NCBI GenBank assembly: GCA_003001975.1
Contig: PVUG01000015.1
Coordinates: 40,192 to 104,191 of the forward strand
From: Martelella mediterranea
GTDB lineage: Bacteria; Pseudomonadota; Alphaproteobacteria; Rhizobiales; Rhizobiaceae
Direction of reading: 5' to 3'
DNA: 64,000 nt
A program made the translations under genes and the position numbers. A model generated the notes under the pieces. It was not told the DNA's origin. It saw nothing but the letters and a program-made list of their open reading frames with translations, and ran no database searches. This document shows positions 8,825 to 17,319 of the stretch, piece after piece. Within the stretch, counting starts at the first letter, position 1, and every line of letters starts with the position of its first letter.

Positions 8825-8854
8825 TCCGCCGGGTCTGTTGGAAGACCCGGCGGA
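8825..8854. terminator. Hairpin between efeU promoter and SDR gene
   Basis: Perfect 12-bp arms TCCGCCGGGTCT / AGACCCGGCGGA with a 6-nt loop, extendable with one bulge. CTTTTCG follows on the plus strand. It lies 61 bp beyond the stop of the minus-strand SDR gene and probably separates that gene from the efe promoter. Confidence 0.6.
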
Positions 8855-8914
8855 CCGCTTTTCGTGAAATTGCCCGCGCCTGCCACAAGCGGTGGCGCAA
8901 CGGCTCATTTGCTT

Positions 8915-9694
8915 TTACCGGTAGACGATGCCGCCATCGGTCAGGATCGCCTGGCCGGTGATATAATCGGAATCCTCGCCGGCCAGAAATGCTACAAGCG
9001 CCGCCACATCGTCAGGCGTCTGGGCCCGGCCCAGCGCAATACCGTCGACATATTTCTTGTAAGTTTCGCCCTTGGGCGCACCGGTAATGTCCGCAAAGCG
9101 TTCGTCGATCTCGACCCACATGTCGGTGCCGACAATGCCGGGGCAATAGGCGTTTACGGTGATGCCCTGGCTGGCATATTCCTTGGCGGCGGCCTGGGTC
9201 AGCGCGCGCACGGCGAATTTCGTCGCCGAATAGATGCCCAGCATGGCAAAGCCGTCATGACCGGCAATGGATGAGGCGCTGATGATCTTGCCCTTCTGGC
9301 CCCGCTCAATGAACTTCCTGGCTGCCGCCTGAATGCCCCACAACACGCCGTTGACGTTGATGCGGAAGATGCGGTCGGTGTCCTCGGGGGTGACGTCGGC
9401 AAGCGGTTTGACCTGGGCAATGCCGGCATTGTTGACCATCACGTCGAAACCGCCGAGTTCCTTTTCGGCATGGGCTACGGCGGCGTAGACCTGATCGCGG
9501 TCACTGACATCGGCGACGAAGGTGGTTGAGCGGACACCCAGCGCCTCGATTTCACCTTTGACGGTCTCAAGCTTGTCGGCCTTGATATCGACCAGTGCGA
9601 CATCGGCGCCCTCGCGGGCAAGGCGCAGGGCAATCCCGCGGCCAATACCCTGGCTCGACCCTGTGACAAGCGCGACTTTTCCCTTGAGAGACAT
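8915..9694 (-). CDS. SDR oxidoreductase, acetoin/diacetyl reductase-like
   Basis: A 259-residue classical short-chain dehydrogenase. The cofactor motif [12 protein letters not shown], the structural NNAG, and the active-site Ser and YSATK (Tyr/Lys) are all present, with the C-terminal [12 protein letters not shown] typical of the family. The sequence most resembles (S)-acetoin-forming diacetyl reductases and meso-2,3-butanediol dehydrogenases (BudC), for example [12 protein letters not shown]. It would act in the cytoplasm on a small carbonyl compound with NAD(H). It sits 71 bp downstream of the SSADH gene at 9766, possibly in one transcript. Substrate is a family-based guess. Confidence 0.85.
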   Translation of the reverse strand: MSLKGKVALVTGSSQGIGRGIALRLAREGADVALVDIKADKLETVKGEIEALGVRSTTFVADVSDRDQVYAAVAHAEKELGGFDVMVNNAGIAQVKPLADVTPEDTDRIFRINVNGVLWGIQAAARKFIERGQKGKIISASSIAGHDGFAMLGIYSATKFAVRALTQAAAKEYASQGITVNAYCPGIVGTDMWVEIDERFADITGAPKGETYKKYVDGIALGRAQTPDDVAALVAFLAGEDSDYITGQAILTDGGIVYR

Positions 9695-9765
9695 GATAGA
9701 ATACTCCTTTTGCGATGAAACGGTGCCTGCGTGAAGGCAGGCACCTGTCGGTCGTGTCGACCGGC

Positions 9766-11157
9766 TCAGAAATGGGCGTCGATATCAACGACATCGACAA
9801 GCTTGTGGTTGACGAACTCCTTGAGGCCCATGCCGAGCAATTCGCGGCCATAGCCGGAGCGGCGGACGCCGCCGAAGGGCAGGTCGGCCTCGACCTTGGT
9901 CGGGTGGTTCACGAACACCATGCCGGTTGAAATCCGGCCGGCCACTTCCGCTCCGTGTTTGACATCGGCGGTAAAGACCGAGCCACCCAGGCCGAAGGGG
10001 CTGTCATTGGCGATGCGGATGGCATCTTCCTCGTCTTTCGCCCGGAAAATCATCGACACGGGGCCGAAGAATTCCCAGTAGCGCGCCGGGTTGTCCTCAC
10101 CTACATCGGTCAGGAGTGTCGGCTGCACAAAGGCGCCGTGATTGGGCACCGGCGGACCGACCTGCTCGGCCTTGGCGCCTGCGGCCACCGCCTTGCGTAT
10201 CTGCTCCTTCACATCCTCCGCTGCCTTTTTCGACGACAGCGGCGCCAGTGTGGTTTTCGGGTCGGACGGGTCGCCGGCCACCAGTTTGGCCACGCCCTTG
10301 CGATATTGTTCGAGGAAAGCGTCGTAGACCGCGTCAACGACGATCATCCGTTTGGACGACACGCAGACCTGGCCGCCATTCCAGTGCCGTCCGAAAACGG
10401 CCCAGTCGACGGTTTTCTTCATGTCGGCATCTTCCAGCACGACGAAGGCATCCGCACCGCCCAGTTCCATGGTCGATTTTTTCAGTGCCTTGCCCGCCTG
10501 CGCGGCAACCACGGCGCCGGCCGCTTCCGAACCCGTCAGCGCCACGCCGTGAACGCGGGGATCGTTGATGATCATTTCGATCTGGGAACGGGTGGCGTAA
10601 AGGTTGGTAAAGCCGCCTTCCGGCAGGCCGGCTTCGTCCATGAGCCGGGCAAAGGCGGCGGCACTTTGCGGCACGTTCGAAGCGTGCTTGAGGATCAGCA
10701 CATTGCCGGCCGAAAGCTGCGGCGCCAGGATCCGGGCAATCTGGTAATAGGGGAAATTCCACGGTTCGATTGCCAGAAGAATACCCAGCGGTTCATGCAC
10801 CAGCGTGGCCTTGCCCTCGGCCGGGTCCTTGACCGGCAGTTCCTCGGGGGCGAGCAGCCGTTCGGCGTTTTCGACGTAATATTCGAAAATCTTTGCCGAC
10901 AGTTCCACTTCGGCCTTCGCCTCGGCGGTGAGCTTGCCCATTTCCAGCGTCAGAAGGCCGGCGAGATCATCGGCGTCGCGGCGCAGGATATCGGCCGCCT
11001 TCTGCAGAATGCGGGCGCGCTCGGCAAAGGAGGTTTCCCGCCATTTCAGAAAGGTTTCATGCGCCGTATCAAGGGCGGCCCGGACGGCATCATCCGTTGC
11101 GTCGGGGAATGTGGCAACGGTTTCTTCGGTGAATGGATTGATTGTTGCGTAGGCCAT
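9766..11157 (-). CDS. NAD(P)-dependent succinate-semialdehyde dehydrogenase, paralogue 2
   Basis: A 463-residue aldehyde dehydrogenase that aligns without gaps to the enzyme at 2674-4065, with the same Glu231 ([10 protein letters not shown]) and Cys265 ([10 protein letters not shown]). The start is the ATG at 11157 preceded by CGAAAGGAGAAAAAG; the longer upstream open frame has no support. It is transcribed away from the LysR gene at 11453, which probably controls it, and is followed by the acetoin-reductase-like SDR. Having two nearly co-linear copies about 6 kb apart suggests duplication with different regulation. The real substrate could be another C4-C5 semialdehyde. Confidence 0.9.
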   Translation of the reverse strand: MAYATINPFTEETVATFPDATDDAVRAALDTAHETFLKWRETSFAERARILQKAADILRRDADDLAGLLTLEMGKLTAEAKAEVELSAKIFEYYVENAERLLAPEELPVKDPAEGKATLVHEPLGILLAIEPWNFPYYQIARILAPQLSAGNVLILKHASNVPQSAAAFARLMDEAGLPEGGFTNLYATRSQIEMIINDPRVHGVALTGSEAAGAVVAAQAGKALKKSTMELGGADAFVVLEDADMKKTVDWAVFGRHWNGGQVCVSSKRMIVVDAVYDAFLEQYRKGVAKLVAGDPSDPKTTLAPLSSKKAAEDVKEQIRKAVAAGAKAEQVGPPVPNHGAFVQPTLLTDVGEDNPARYWEFFGPVSMIFRAKDEEDAIRIANDSPFGLGGSVFTADVKHGAEVAGRISTGMVFVNHPTKVEADLPFGGVRRSGYGRELLGMGLKEFVNHKLVDVVDIDAHF

Positions 11158-11430
11158 CTTTTTCTCCTTTCGCGATCTTGATCGCCGGGAAGTGCGATGG
11201 CGGCCGGTTTCTCTGCACCCGTTCTCGCGGGTGCGGCGGTACGTCACGCCTCCCTCACGCGGGTCTCTCATCGGAGTGTTGCGGGCGGCAAAAATGCCGA
11301 AAAACCCGCCTCTCTCCCGCTTTCCGATTGCAGCGCCATGTGCTGCAGCCGGCCTCCGGTAAGGCCGCGTGTTCATACACTAGAGATAGGAAGTCGCCCT
11401 TCATGTAGAAAATGAATTGATTGAATGAAT

Positions 11431-11451
11431 TCTATTCTGATAAAGAATAGA
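11431..11451 (+). promoter_or_regulatory. Palindrome abutting a LysR start codon
   Basis: Perfect dyad TCTATTC - 7 nt - GAATAGA, ending one base before the ATG at 11453. It contains T-N11-A spacing typical of LysR boxes, so autoregulation is likely. No Shine-Dalgarno sequence is visible between it and the ATG, so the dyad occupies the place where one would be. Confidence 0.55.
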
Positions 11452-11452
11452 C

Positions 11453-12358
11453 ATGGAATTTCGAACGCTTCGTGCCTTTGTCGAAGTCGTCCGTCAGGGC
11501 GGCTTTTCGCAGGCGGCCAAAACGGTTTTCACGACCCAGTCGACCGTCAGCAAGGCTGTCAAACAGCTTGAGGACGAAGTCGGAGTCGCGCTTCTGGAGC
11601 GGATCGGGCATCGCTCGGTGATGACGGCCGCCGGAGAGATCGTCTATGCGCGCGGCGTCCGGCTTCTTGCCGACCGCGCGGACCTGCTGGCCGAACTGGC
11701 GGAAGTGCGCGGGCTGAAACGCGGTGTCCTGCGTCTTGGTCTGCCGCCGGTCGGCAGCGCCACGCTTTTTGCGCCGCTTTTTGCCATTTACCGGCAACGC
11801 TATCCCGGTATTGATATCGATCTCGACGAACATGGCAGTCTGGATCTCGAAGAAAAACTGCGCGCCGGCAGCATCGATTTTGCCGGGCTGCAGCTGCCGC
11901 TTGCCGAAGACTTTGAAGGCCAGCCTGTCCGCAGTGAGCCGCTTGTCGCGCTGTTGTCCTCAAACCATGCGCTGGCGCAGCGTTCCGCAGTCAGTCTGGA
12001 GGACCTGGGCGATATTCCGTTCATCGTTTTCGCCGACGGGTTTTCGCTGCATCGCCGGCTCATGCGGCTTGCCCGTGCACGTGGTCTCGATCCGGTGATT
12101 GCCGCTGAAAGCAGTCAGGTGGATTTCATGGTCGAACTGGTGGCGGCCGGTCTGGGCGTTACCTTCCTGCCGCGCACCATCGCCGCCCATCATGCCCATC
12201 CGATGGTCCGCCGGATCGCGCTTGAGGAACCCGAACTGAACTGGTCGGTCGCCATGGCCTGGCGGCGCGGCGCCTATCTGTCCGCCGCCGCGGCCGCATG
12301 GCTTGATCTGGTGCGCGAAATCCACGGCGGCGCGGCATCACCGGACGCTTCGGCGTAA
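11453..12358 (+). CDS. LysR-family transcriptional regulator
   Basis: A 301-residue LysR protein. The N-terminal helix-turn-helix is MEFRTLRAFVEVVRQGGFSQ then AAKTVFTTQSTVSKAVKQLE; the effector domain starts near LRLGLPPVGSATLFAPLF. The N-terminal and effector sequences resemble the CynR/CidR-like branch. It is divergent from the SSADH/SDR pair at 9766/8915 with 295 bp between the starts, which makes those genes the best candidate targets. The start codon is directly preceded by the 11431-11451 palindrome and has no clear ribosome binding site. The ligand is unknown. Confidence 0.9.
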   Translation: MEFRTLRAFVEVVRQGGFSQAAKTVFTTQSTVSKAVKQLEDEVGVALLERIGHRSVMTAAGEIVYARGVRLLADRADLLAELAEVRGLKRGVLRLGLPPVGSATLFAPLFAIYRQRYPGIDIDLDEHGSLDLEEKLRAGSIDFAGLQLPLAEDFEGQPVRSEPLVALLSSNHALAQRSAVSLEDLGDIPFIVFADGFSLHRRLMRLARARGLDPVIAAESSQVDFMVELVAAGLGVTFLPRTIAAHHAHPMVRRIALEEPELNWSVAMAWRRGAYLSAAAAAWLDLVREIHGGAASPDASA

Positions 12359-12364
12359 GCGCCT

Positions 12365-12547
12365 TTACGACAATTGCGTGGTGATGAATTCCGGACCGGG
12401 AGAAGGGAATTTACCGATCTGCTCACGATCGAGACCGTCATCGGTGATGATGATGTCGATGGCGGAGGCCGGCGTCCCCGGCTTGCTGGCTGAGGCACGG
12501 TCGGATGAAAAGGCATTCTCCGGATTGAGTTGCCGTCGCGGGTTCAT
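12365..12547 (-). pseudogene. Possible remnant of a DeoR-type regulator C-terminus
   Basis: A short 60-codon frame contains SAIDIIITDDGLDREQIGKF, which resembles the last strand-helix of DeoR/GlpR-type sugar-sensing regulators (xxIDxxITDDGL). The preceding residues look like a scrambled or deleted version of the usual family sequence. No helix-turn-helix domain is found upstream. I read it as a decayed gene end, but chance similarity is not excluded. It lies in the 279-bp gap between the LysR and ubiX genes. Confidence 0.3.
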
Positions 12548-12637
12548 GGGATTATTGCTCTCTGGCCGGACGAATGTGCGCCGGTGCCTGCAGCAGGCGT
12601 CATTGTTGCGGACTGAAGGCCGGAAAGAGAAGAAGCC

Positions 12638-13210
12638 ATGCCAAAGCCCCGTATTATCGTCGGCATTTCAGGCGCCTCCGGTGCCGTCTACGGCATCACC
12701 GTTCTGGACATGCTGCGTCAGGCCGGGATCGAGACACATCTGGTTGTCAGCAAGTCCGGCGAACTCACGCTGTCGGAAGAAACGGGGCTGAAGCTGAAAG
12801 ACCTCGAGCACCGGGCCGATCATATTCACCCGGTCAAGAATGTCGGAGCGTCGATCGCCAGCGGTTCGTTCAAGACGATGGGCATGATCATTGCGCCGTG
12901 TTCCGTCCGCACCGCGTCGGAAATCTCCTCGGGGATAACATCATCGCTGCTGACGCGCGCCGCCGACGTGGTTTTGAAGGAACGGCGCAGGCTGGTGCTG
13001 ATGGTGCGCGAAACGCCGCTTCACCTCGGGCATCTGCGAACGCTGACCCAGCTTGCCGAGATGGGGGCCGTGGTCGCGCCGCCGATGCCGGCATTTTATG
13101 CCGCGCCGGACGGTATCGACAGCATGGTGCGCCATTCGCTCGGCCGCGTCCTCGATCTCTTCGACATCGAAACCGATATCGTCCGCTGGACGGGGCTTTC
13201 ATCGTCGTGA
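12638..13210 (+). CDS. ubiX: UbiX-family flavin prenyltransferase
   Basis: At 190 residues this matches UbiX length (about 189). The FMN-binding N-terminus VGISGASGAVYG, the SKSGE and CSVRTASEISSG loops, and RRRLVLMVRETPLH (prenyl-phosphate site) are all visible. UbiX attaches a dimethylallyl group to FMN to make prenylated FMN, the cofactor of UbiD-type (de)carboxylases. No ubiD or phenolic-acid decarboxylase gene lies in this window, so its partner must be elsewhere. The start is preceded by GAAAGAGAAGAAGCC. It converges on the FadR-type gene at 13270. Confidence 0.92.
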   Translation: MPKPRIIVGISGASGAVYGITVLDMLRQAGIETHLVVSKSGELTLSEETGLKLKDLEHRADHIHPVKNVGASIASGSFKTMGMIIAPCSVRTASEISSGITSSLLTRAADVVLKERRRLVLMVRETPLHLGHLRTLTQLAEMGAVVAPPMPAFYAAPDGIDSMVRHSLGRVLDLFDIETDIVRWTGLSSS

Positions 13211-13269
13211 TGCCGCATTCCGGCGCAAATTCCTTGCCGCAGAACGCTTCCATATAAAACTGAAGGGCT

Positions 13270-14010
13270 CTAGGATTTGACCGTCTCGTAGGATGTCAGG
13301 CCGAGATCGATGACGGCGATTGCCAGCAGGCGCACCATGGCGGCATGCGCGCCATCCGGGTCGCGGGCGCGGATGCACTCTATCACATCTCCATGAACGG
13401 CAAGCGAGGCGCCCGGTTCGCGCGCGCCCTCCATCGACATGCGAAACGCGATCGACAGCGCCGTGCCGATCATGTTCGACAGATGCATGAAAACGATATT
13501 GGCGGAGGCCTGGAGCAGAACCACATGATAGTGGATATCGGCCTTGTTGAAACGCTCGAAATCACCTTCCGCTCTGGCCTCGCTCATTTCGGCAAAGGCA
13601 GCGTCAAGCCGTTTCAGGTCATCGGGGTTGGCCCGGATCGCGGCAAGACGCGCCGCGGCCGGCTCGATCACCTGCCGGGCCTCGATCAGCGAAAGCACGA
13701 AATCGGGGCCGGGGTCGATTTCCATCGCCCAGGCCAAAAGATCGGAATCGAGCATGTGCCAGGCCGAACGCGGCAGCACCACCGTGCCATGGCGCGGCCG
13801 GGCCTCGATCATGCCCTTGTCCTTCAGCGTCCGGATCGCCTCGCGCAAGGCGCTGCGGCTGACCCCGAGATTTTCGCACAATTCCGCTTCCGGCGGCAGC
13901 ACATGGCCGGCCGGATACTCGCCTTTCAGAATGGGAAAGGCCAGGCGCGTCACCGTGCGGCGATGAACGCGCGGCTTGCTGCGCGGTGAAGCGCTTGCGT
14001 CGTCGAGCAT
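13270..14010 (-). CDS. FadR/GntR-family regulator of the sugar ABC operon
   Basis: A 246-residue FadR-subfamily protein. The winged helix domain spans residues about 20-80 (GEYPAGHVLPPEAELCENLG then VSRSALREAIRTLKDKGMIE), and the all-helical FCD ligand domain spans about 95-235. It is divergent from the ABC transporter starting at 14166, and repeated ATTAGTCTGATTAAT-like sites lie between them. It is most likely a repressor released by galactonate or a related sugar acid, by analogy with DgoR and ExuR-type members. The ligand is inferred from gene content only. Confidence 0.9.
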   Translation of the reverse strand: MLDDASASPRSKPRVHRRTVTRLAFPILKGEYPAGHVLPPEAELCENLGVSRSALREAIRTLKDKGMIEARPRHGTVVLPRSAWHMLDSDLLAWAMEIDPGPDFVLSLIEARQVIEPAAARLAAIRANPDDLKRLDAAFAEMSEARAEGDFERFNKADIHYHVVLLQASANIVFMHLSNMIGTALSIAFRMSMEGAREPGASLAVHGDVIECIRARDPDGAHAAMVRLLAIAVIDLGLTSYETVKS

Positions 14011-14083
14011 TGCAGTCCTTTTAAATCAGATTAATGAAAGCCTATACAGCTGGAAACCTGCGGTCAATCCATGGGTTTAGGTA

Positions 14084-14130
14084 ATTAGTCTGATTAATGG
14101 TTTGACAAACCCCATTAGTCTGATTAATGA
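14084..14130. promoter_or_regulatory. Repeated FadR-type operators overlapping a sigma70 promoter
   Basis: Two 16-bp direct copies of ATTAGTCTGATTAATG (14084-14099 and 14114-14129) lie exactly 30 bp apart. Each is a pseudo-palindrome ATTAGTC-T-GATTAAT with 6 of 7 paired positions. A TTGACA box at 14102-14107 is followed after 17 bp by TAATGA, so the second copy covers the -10 region. A third related half-copy, TCAGATTAATGA, is at 14026-14037 next to the regulator's own start. This supports control of both divergent transcripts by the FadR-type protein. Confidence 0.7.
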
Positions 14131-14165
14131 AATCAGCCAGTCGAGTGCATCGGGAGGAGCGCTTC

Positions 14166-15086
14166 ATGGCGATCAGCGAAGCCAAACGAAGAAACCGCGG
14201 CGAGCGCATGCGCGGCACAGGCGCCCTCTGGCTCACCGTATCGCCGTTTCTCATCATATTTCTGGCATTCTCGTTCTTCCCGGTCGTCTTTTCGGCCTGG
14301 CTCGGGTTCAACCGGTGGGACGGGTTTTCGCCGCCGCAATTCGTCGGCTTCGATAACTACCTGACGGCGCTGGGCGATCCGGTGTTCCGCAAGGCGGTCT
14401 GGAATACCGTCTATATCTGGCTCGTCTCGACGGTGATTACCGCGGGACTGGCGCTGACGCTGGCGGTCGTTATCAACGAATATGCGGTTTTCGGCCGCAC
14501 CTATTTCCGGCTCGTCTTCCTGCTGCCGCTTCTGGTCGCCCCGGCCATCGCCGCGGTCATTCTCAGGGTGTTCTTCACCGCCAATGGCGGGCTGGTGAAC
14601 ATGCTGATCGGCGAGGTTACCGGCACGCCGACCTATTTCAGCTGGTTCGATTCCACGGTGTGGATCAAGCCGCTGGTTGTCCTGCTGGTCGTCTGGCGCT
14701 GGACCGGCTGGCACATGATCATCTTCCTGGCCGGTCTTCAGGCGATCTCGCGCGATATCTACGAGGCTGCGCGGATGGAAGGCGTCAGCCGGTGGTCGAT
14801 CTTCAGCCGCATCACCATGCCGCTGTTGGCGCCATCGATTGCCTTTTCGGTGATCACGGCGACCATCGGCGGCCTGCAGATGTTCGACGAGCCCTATGTG
14901 CTGACCCAGGGCACCGGCGGCACCGATGACGCGGCCAGCACGCTTGGAATGTATCTCTACGCGACTGCCTTCACCCAGTTTGATTTCGGTCTCGGCGCCG
15001 CGGTCAGCTGGTACATCTTCATCGCCGTCGTCGCCATGACCCTCATCTACCGCCGCATCAGCGCCAATCTGGGAGCCACGACATGA
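14166..15086 (+). CDS. Sugar ABC transporter permease (MalF/UgpA-like)
   Basis: A 306-residue inner-membrane permease; the start is the ATG with GGGAGGAGCGCTTC before it. It has about six transmembrane helices, starting with LWLTVSPFLIIFLAFSFFPV, and the cytoplasmic EAA loop EAARMEGVSRWSIFSRI that contacts the ATPase. It belongs to the CUT1 family for oligosaccharides and glycosides. It is the first gene of a five-gene-plus run (two permeases, binding protein, GH2 hydrolase, ATPase, dgoD) and overlaps the next permease by ATGA. Confidence 0.93.
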   Translation: MAISEAKRRNRGERMRGTGALWLTVSPFLIIFLAFSFFPVVFSAWLGFNRWDGFSPPQFVGFDNYLTALGDPVFRKAVWNTVYIWLVSTVITAGLALTLAVVINEYAVFGRTYFRLVFLLPLLVAPAIAAVILRVFFTANGGLVNMLIGEVTGTPTYFSWFDSTVWIKPLVVLLVVWRWTGWHMIIFLAGLQAISRDIYEAARMEGVSRWSIFSRITMPLLAPSIAFSVITATIGGLQMFDEPYVLTQGTGGTDDAASTLGMYLYATAFTQFDFGLGAAVSWYIFIAVVAMTLIYRRISANLGATT

Positions 15087-15925
15087 GACAGCTCTGGGCG
15101 AATTCCGAACGCCGCTGGAACCTGATCCTGACCATCGGGCTGCTGTTGCTTTCCCTCGTTTTCGTGATGCCGCTCTACTGGACGGCGGTGTTTGCAACAC
15201 GGTCTCTTGCCGAGGTCTTCCAGTTCCCGCCGCCATTGTGGTTTGGCGACCAGCTGATGGAAAACTACAGCCGGATCGCGGACGTGTTTCCGCCCCTCAG
15301 GCCGGTCTGGAATTCCATCGCCGTTGTGGTGCCGAAAACGATCGGCCTGGTGCTGGTGTCGAGTTTTGCCGGCTATGGGCTGGCGCGCTATACCGGCCGC
15401 CCGAGCCACAAATTCCTGCTCGCAGTCACTTTTGCCACCCTGTTCTTTCCGCCGTCGCTGGCGCTGATACCGTTTTTCCTGCAGATGAGCTGGCTGGGCT
15501 GGCTCAACACCTTCTGGCCGTTGATCGTGCCGGCCATTGCCTCCGGCTTCGGCGTTGTATGGATGTACACCTATATCGGCTCCTCGATCCCCGTCGAACT
15601 CTATGAGGCGGCGGAAATGGACAATTCCGGCCCGATCGCAACCTTCTGGTTTGTCGTGCTTCCAATCATCCGGCCCGGTCTCGCAGCCCTTGGCGTGTGG
15701 ACCCTGATCAGCACCTGGAACGAATTCCAGATTCCATTGGTCGTGCTGGCGGACGGCGCGAAGTTCACCGTGCCGCTGGCGCTGACGCTTTTGTCGCGCA
15801 CGCATTTTTCCGACACACCCGCAGTGATGCTGGCGACCCTGATCGGGCTCGTTCCGGTGTTCATCCTGTTTGCGCTTCTGTCGCGACAGTTCATCGCCGG
15901 TCTCACGTCCGGAGCGGTGAAGTAA
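15083..15925 (+). CDS. Sugar ABC transporter permease (MalG/UgpE-like)
   Basis: A 280-residue second permease of the CUT1 importer. Hydrophobic helices begin at about residue 13, and the EAA loop reads YEAAEMDNSGPIATFWFVVL. It pairs with the MalF-like permease, whose stop codon it overlaps by 4 bp (ATGA). The binding-protein gene follows 30 bp downstream after a GGGAGGAAACA ribosome binding site. Confidence 0.93.
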   Translation: MRQLWANSERRWNLILTIGLLLLSLVFVMPLYWTAVFATRSLAEVFQFPPPLWFGDQLMENYSRIADVFPPLRPVWNSIAVVVPKTIGLVLVSSFAGYGLARYTGRPSHKFLLAVTFATLFFPPSLALIPFFLQMSWLGWLNTFWPLIVPAIASGFGVVWMYTYIGSSIPVELYEAAEMDNSGPIATFWFVVLPIIRPGLAALGVWTLISTWNEFQIPLVVLADGAKFTVPLALTLLSRTHFSDTPAVMLATLIGLVPVFILFALLSRQFIAGLTSGAVK

Positions 15926-15955
15926 TCATCCGAAGGTCCACTCAGGGAGGAAACA

Positions 15956-17248
15956 ATGGATCTGACACGACGCAGAATGCTGGCAATGTCCATGGCGACG
16001 CTGGTCGCCCGCCCCGTCTTCGCGCAGGGAACGCCGATGGCGGTGGACCCCGATTTGAGCGCGACGATCAGTGTGTGGACGTGGCCCAACAATGACCGCA
16101 CCTTCACGGCGCTGATGCCCGCTTTCAACGCGGTGTATCCCAATATCACCGTCAATGTTCAGGGCTTCCCGAACGCGAATTCGAACTATCTCAACACCGT
16201 TCAGCGCGCCCTTCTGTCCGGGTCCGGCCCGGATGTGGCGATGATCGAGATCAACGAGCTGGCGCTTCTGCGGCAGCGTCCGCAATGGGTCGATCTGGCC
16301 GCCGAGCCGTTCAATGCCGGTCCTCTGCTTGAGGATTTTGCCGGTTTTGCCGCCGATAACGTCAAGACGGATAATGGCAAGATCGTCGCGCTGCCCAAGC
16401 ACACCGGCCCCGGCGCCATGTTCTATCGCCGCGACATCTTCGATGAGGTCGGGCTGCCCTCCGACCCCGATGCGGTGGCCGACACTTTCGCGACCTGGGA
16501 CGCTTTCCTTTCGGAAGGCAGCAAGATGACCGTCCCCAACGAACGGTGGATGATCGCCAACGGTCTCGAGATCCTGACGGTGCGCATGGGCCAGGCCGGC
16601 ATTGGCTGGTTCGATGCCGACGGCAATCTTCAGCTCGACAATCCGGTCATCATCGATGCGCTTGATCTGATCGATCAGGCGGGCAAGGCGAAACTGATCT
16701 CGCCATTTTCCATGTGGTCGCCCGAATGGCAGTCCGCTTTCGGCAAGGGGCAGATCGCCACGATCATGTCGGGCAACTGGTTCGGCGGATTGCTGAAGCG
16801 GGCCTTCGCGCCAAACGACGCCGGCAAATGGGGCGTCTCGCCGGTGCCCGCCGATGAAAACGGCAGCCGGTCCTGGAACTATGGCGGCGATTTTATCGGC
16901 GTGCTCAACACCTCGAAAAACAAGGACGCCGCCTGGGCCTTCATCCACTGGCTTGTCACCGATAATGAAAGCCTCAAGCAGCAATACCAGAACGACGACC
17001 TCTACCCCGCCTACCTGCCGGCCGGAAGCGCGGACTGGATCAATTTCGAAGATCCCTATTATGGCGGCCAGAACGTCAACACGGTTTTTGCCGAGGTGCA
17101 GCGCACGATGAAATCATGGCCGTTGAACACCCATGACCGCCTGGCGGGCGACGCCGTCCAGGTTGCCGTCGACAATGTCGCCAAGGGCGTGGAAACGCCC
17201 GAACAGGCGCTTGAAACCGCGGAAAAGCGGATCAGGGCGCGCCTCTGA
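15956..17248 (+). CDS. Sugar ABC transporter substrate-binding protein
   Basis: A 430-residue extracellular solute-binding protein of the MalE/UgpB type. The N-terminus LTRRRMLAMSMATLVARPVF then AQG looks like a Tat or Tat-like signal, although a Sec route is possible. The fold is typical: VWTWPNNDRTFTALMPAFN at the N-domain and many Trp residues (WTWP, WSPEWQS, GNWFGG) suited to stacking on sugar rings. It delivers the sugar to the two permeases upstream. Its proximity to a GH2 glycosidase and dgoD suggests a galactose-containing glycoside as ligand. Confidence 0.9.
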   Translation: MDLTRRRMLAMSMATLVARPVFAQGTPMAVDPDLSATISVWTWPNNDRTFTALMPAFNAVYPNITVNVQGFPNANSNYLNTVQRALLSGSGPDVAMIEINELALLRQRPQWVDLAAEPFNAGPLLEDFAGFAADNVKTDNGKIVALPKHTGPGAMFYRRDIFDEVGLPSDPDAVADTFATWDAFLSEGSKMTVPNERWMIANGLEILTVRMGQAGIGWFDADGNLQLDNPVIIDALDLIDQAGKAKLISPFSMWSPEWQSAFGKGQIATIMSGNWFGGLLKRAFAPNDAGKWGVSPVPADENGSRSWNYGGDFIGVLNTSKNKDAAWAFIHWLVTDNESLKQQYQNDDLYPAYLPAGSADWINFEDPYYGGQNVNTVFAEVQRTMKSWPLNTHDRLAGDAVQVAVDNVAKGVETPEQALETAEKRIRARL

Positions 17249-17319
17249 TACCTGAAATTCCCGGCGGGCTGTGGTCCGCCGGTGCTTGACCCACTGTTTG
17301 AGAATGGACCTCCAGCATC

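Noticed and set aside
12638..13210. Phenolic-acid decarboxylase subunit instead of UbiX
   Set aside because: No ubiD or small third subunit gene is adjacent, and the length and motifs fit the general UbiX prenyltransferase.
14133..15236. A 367-codon frame antisense to the ABC permease
   Set aside because: It is very rich in charged residues, as expected for the reverse complement of a hydrophobic membrane protein gene.
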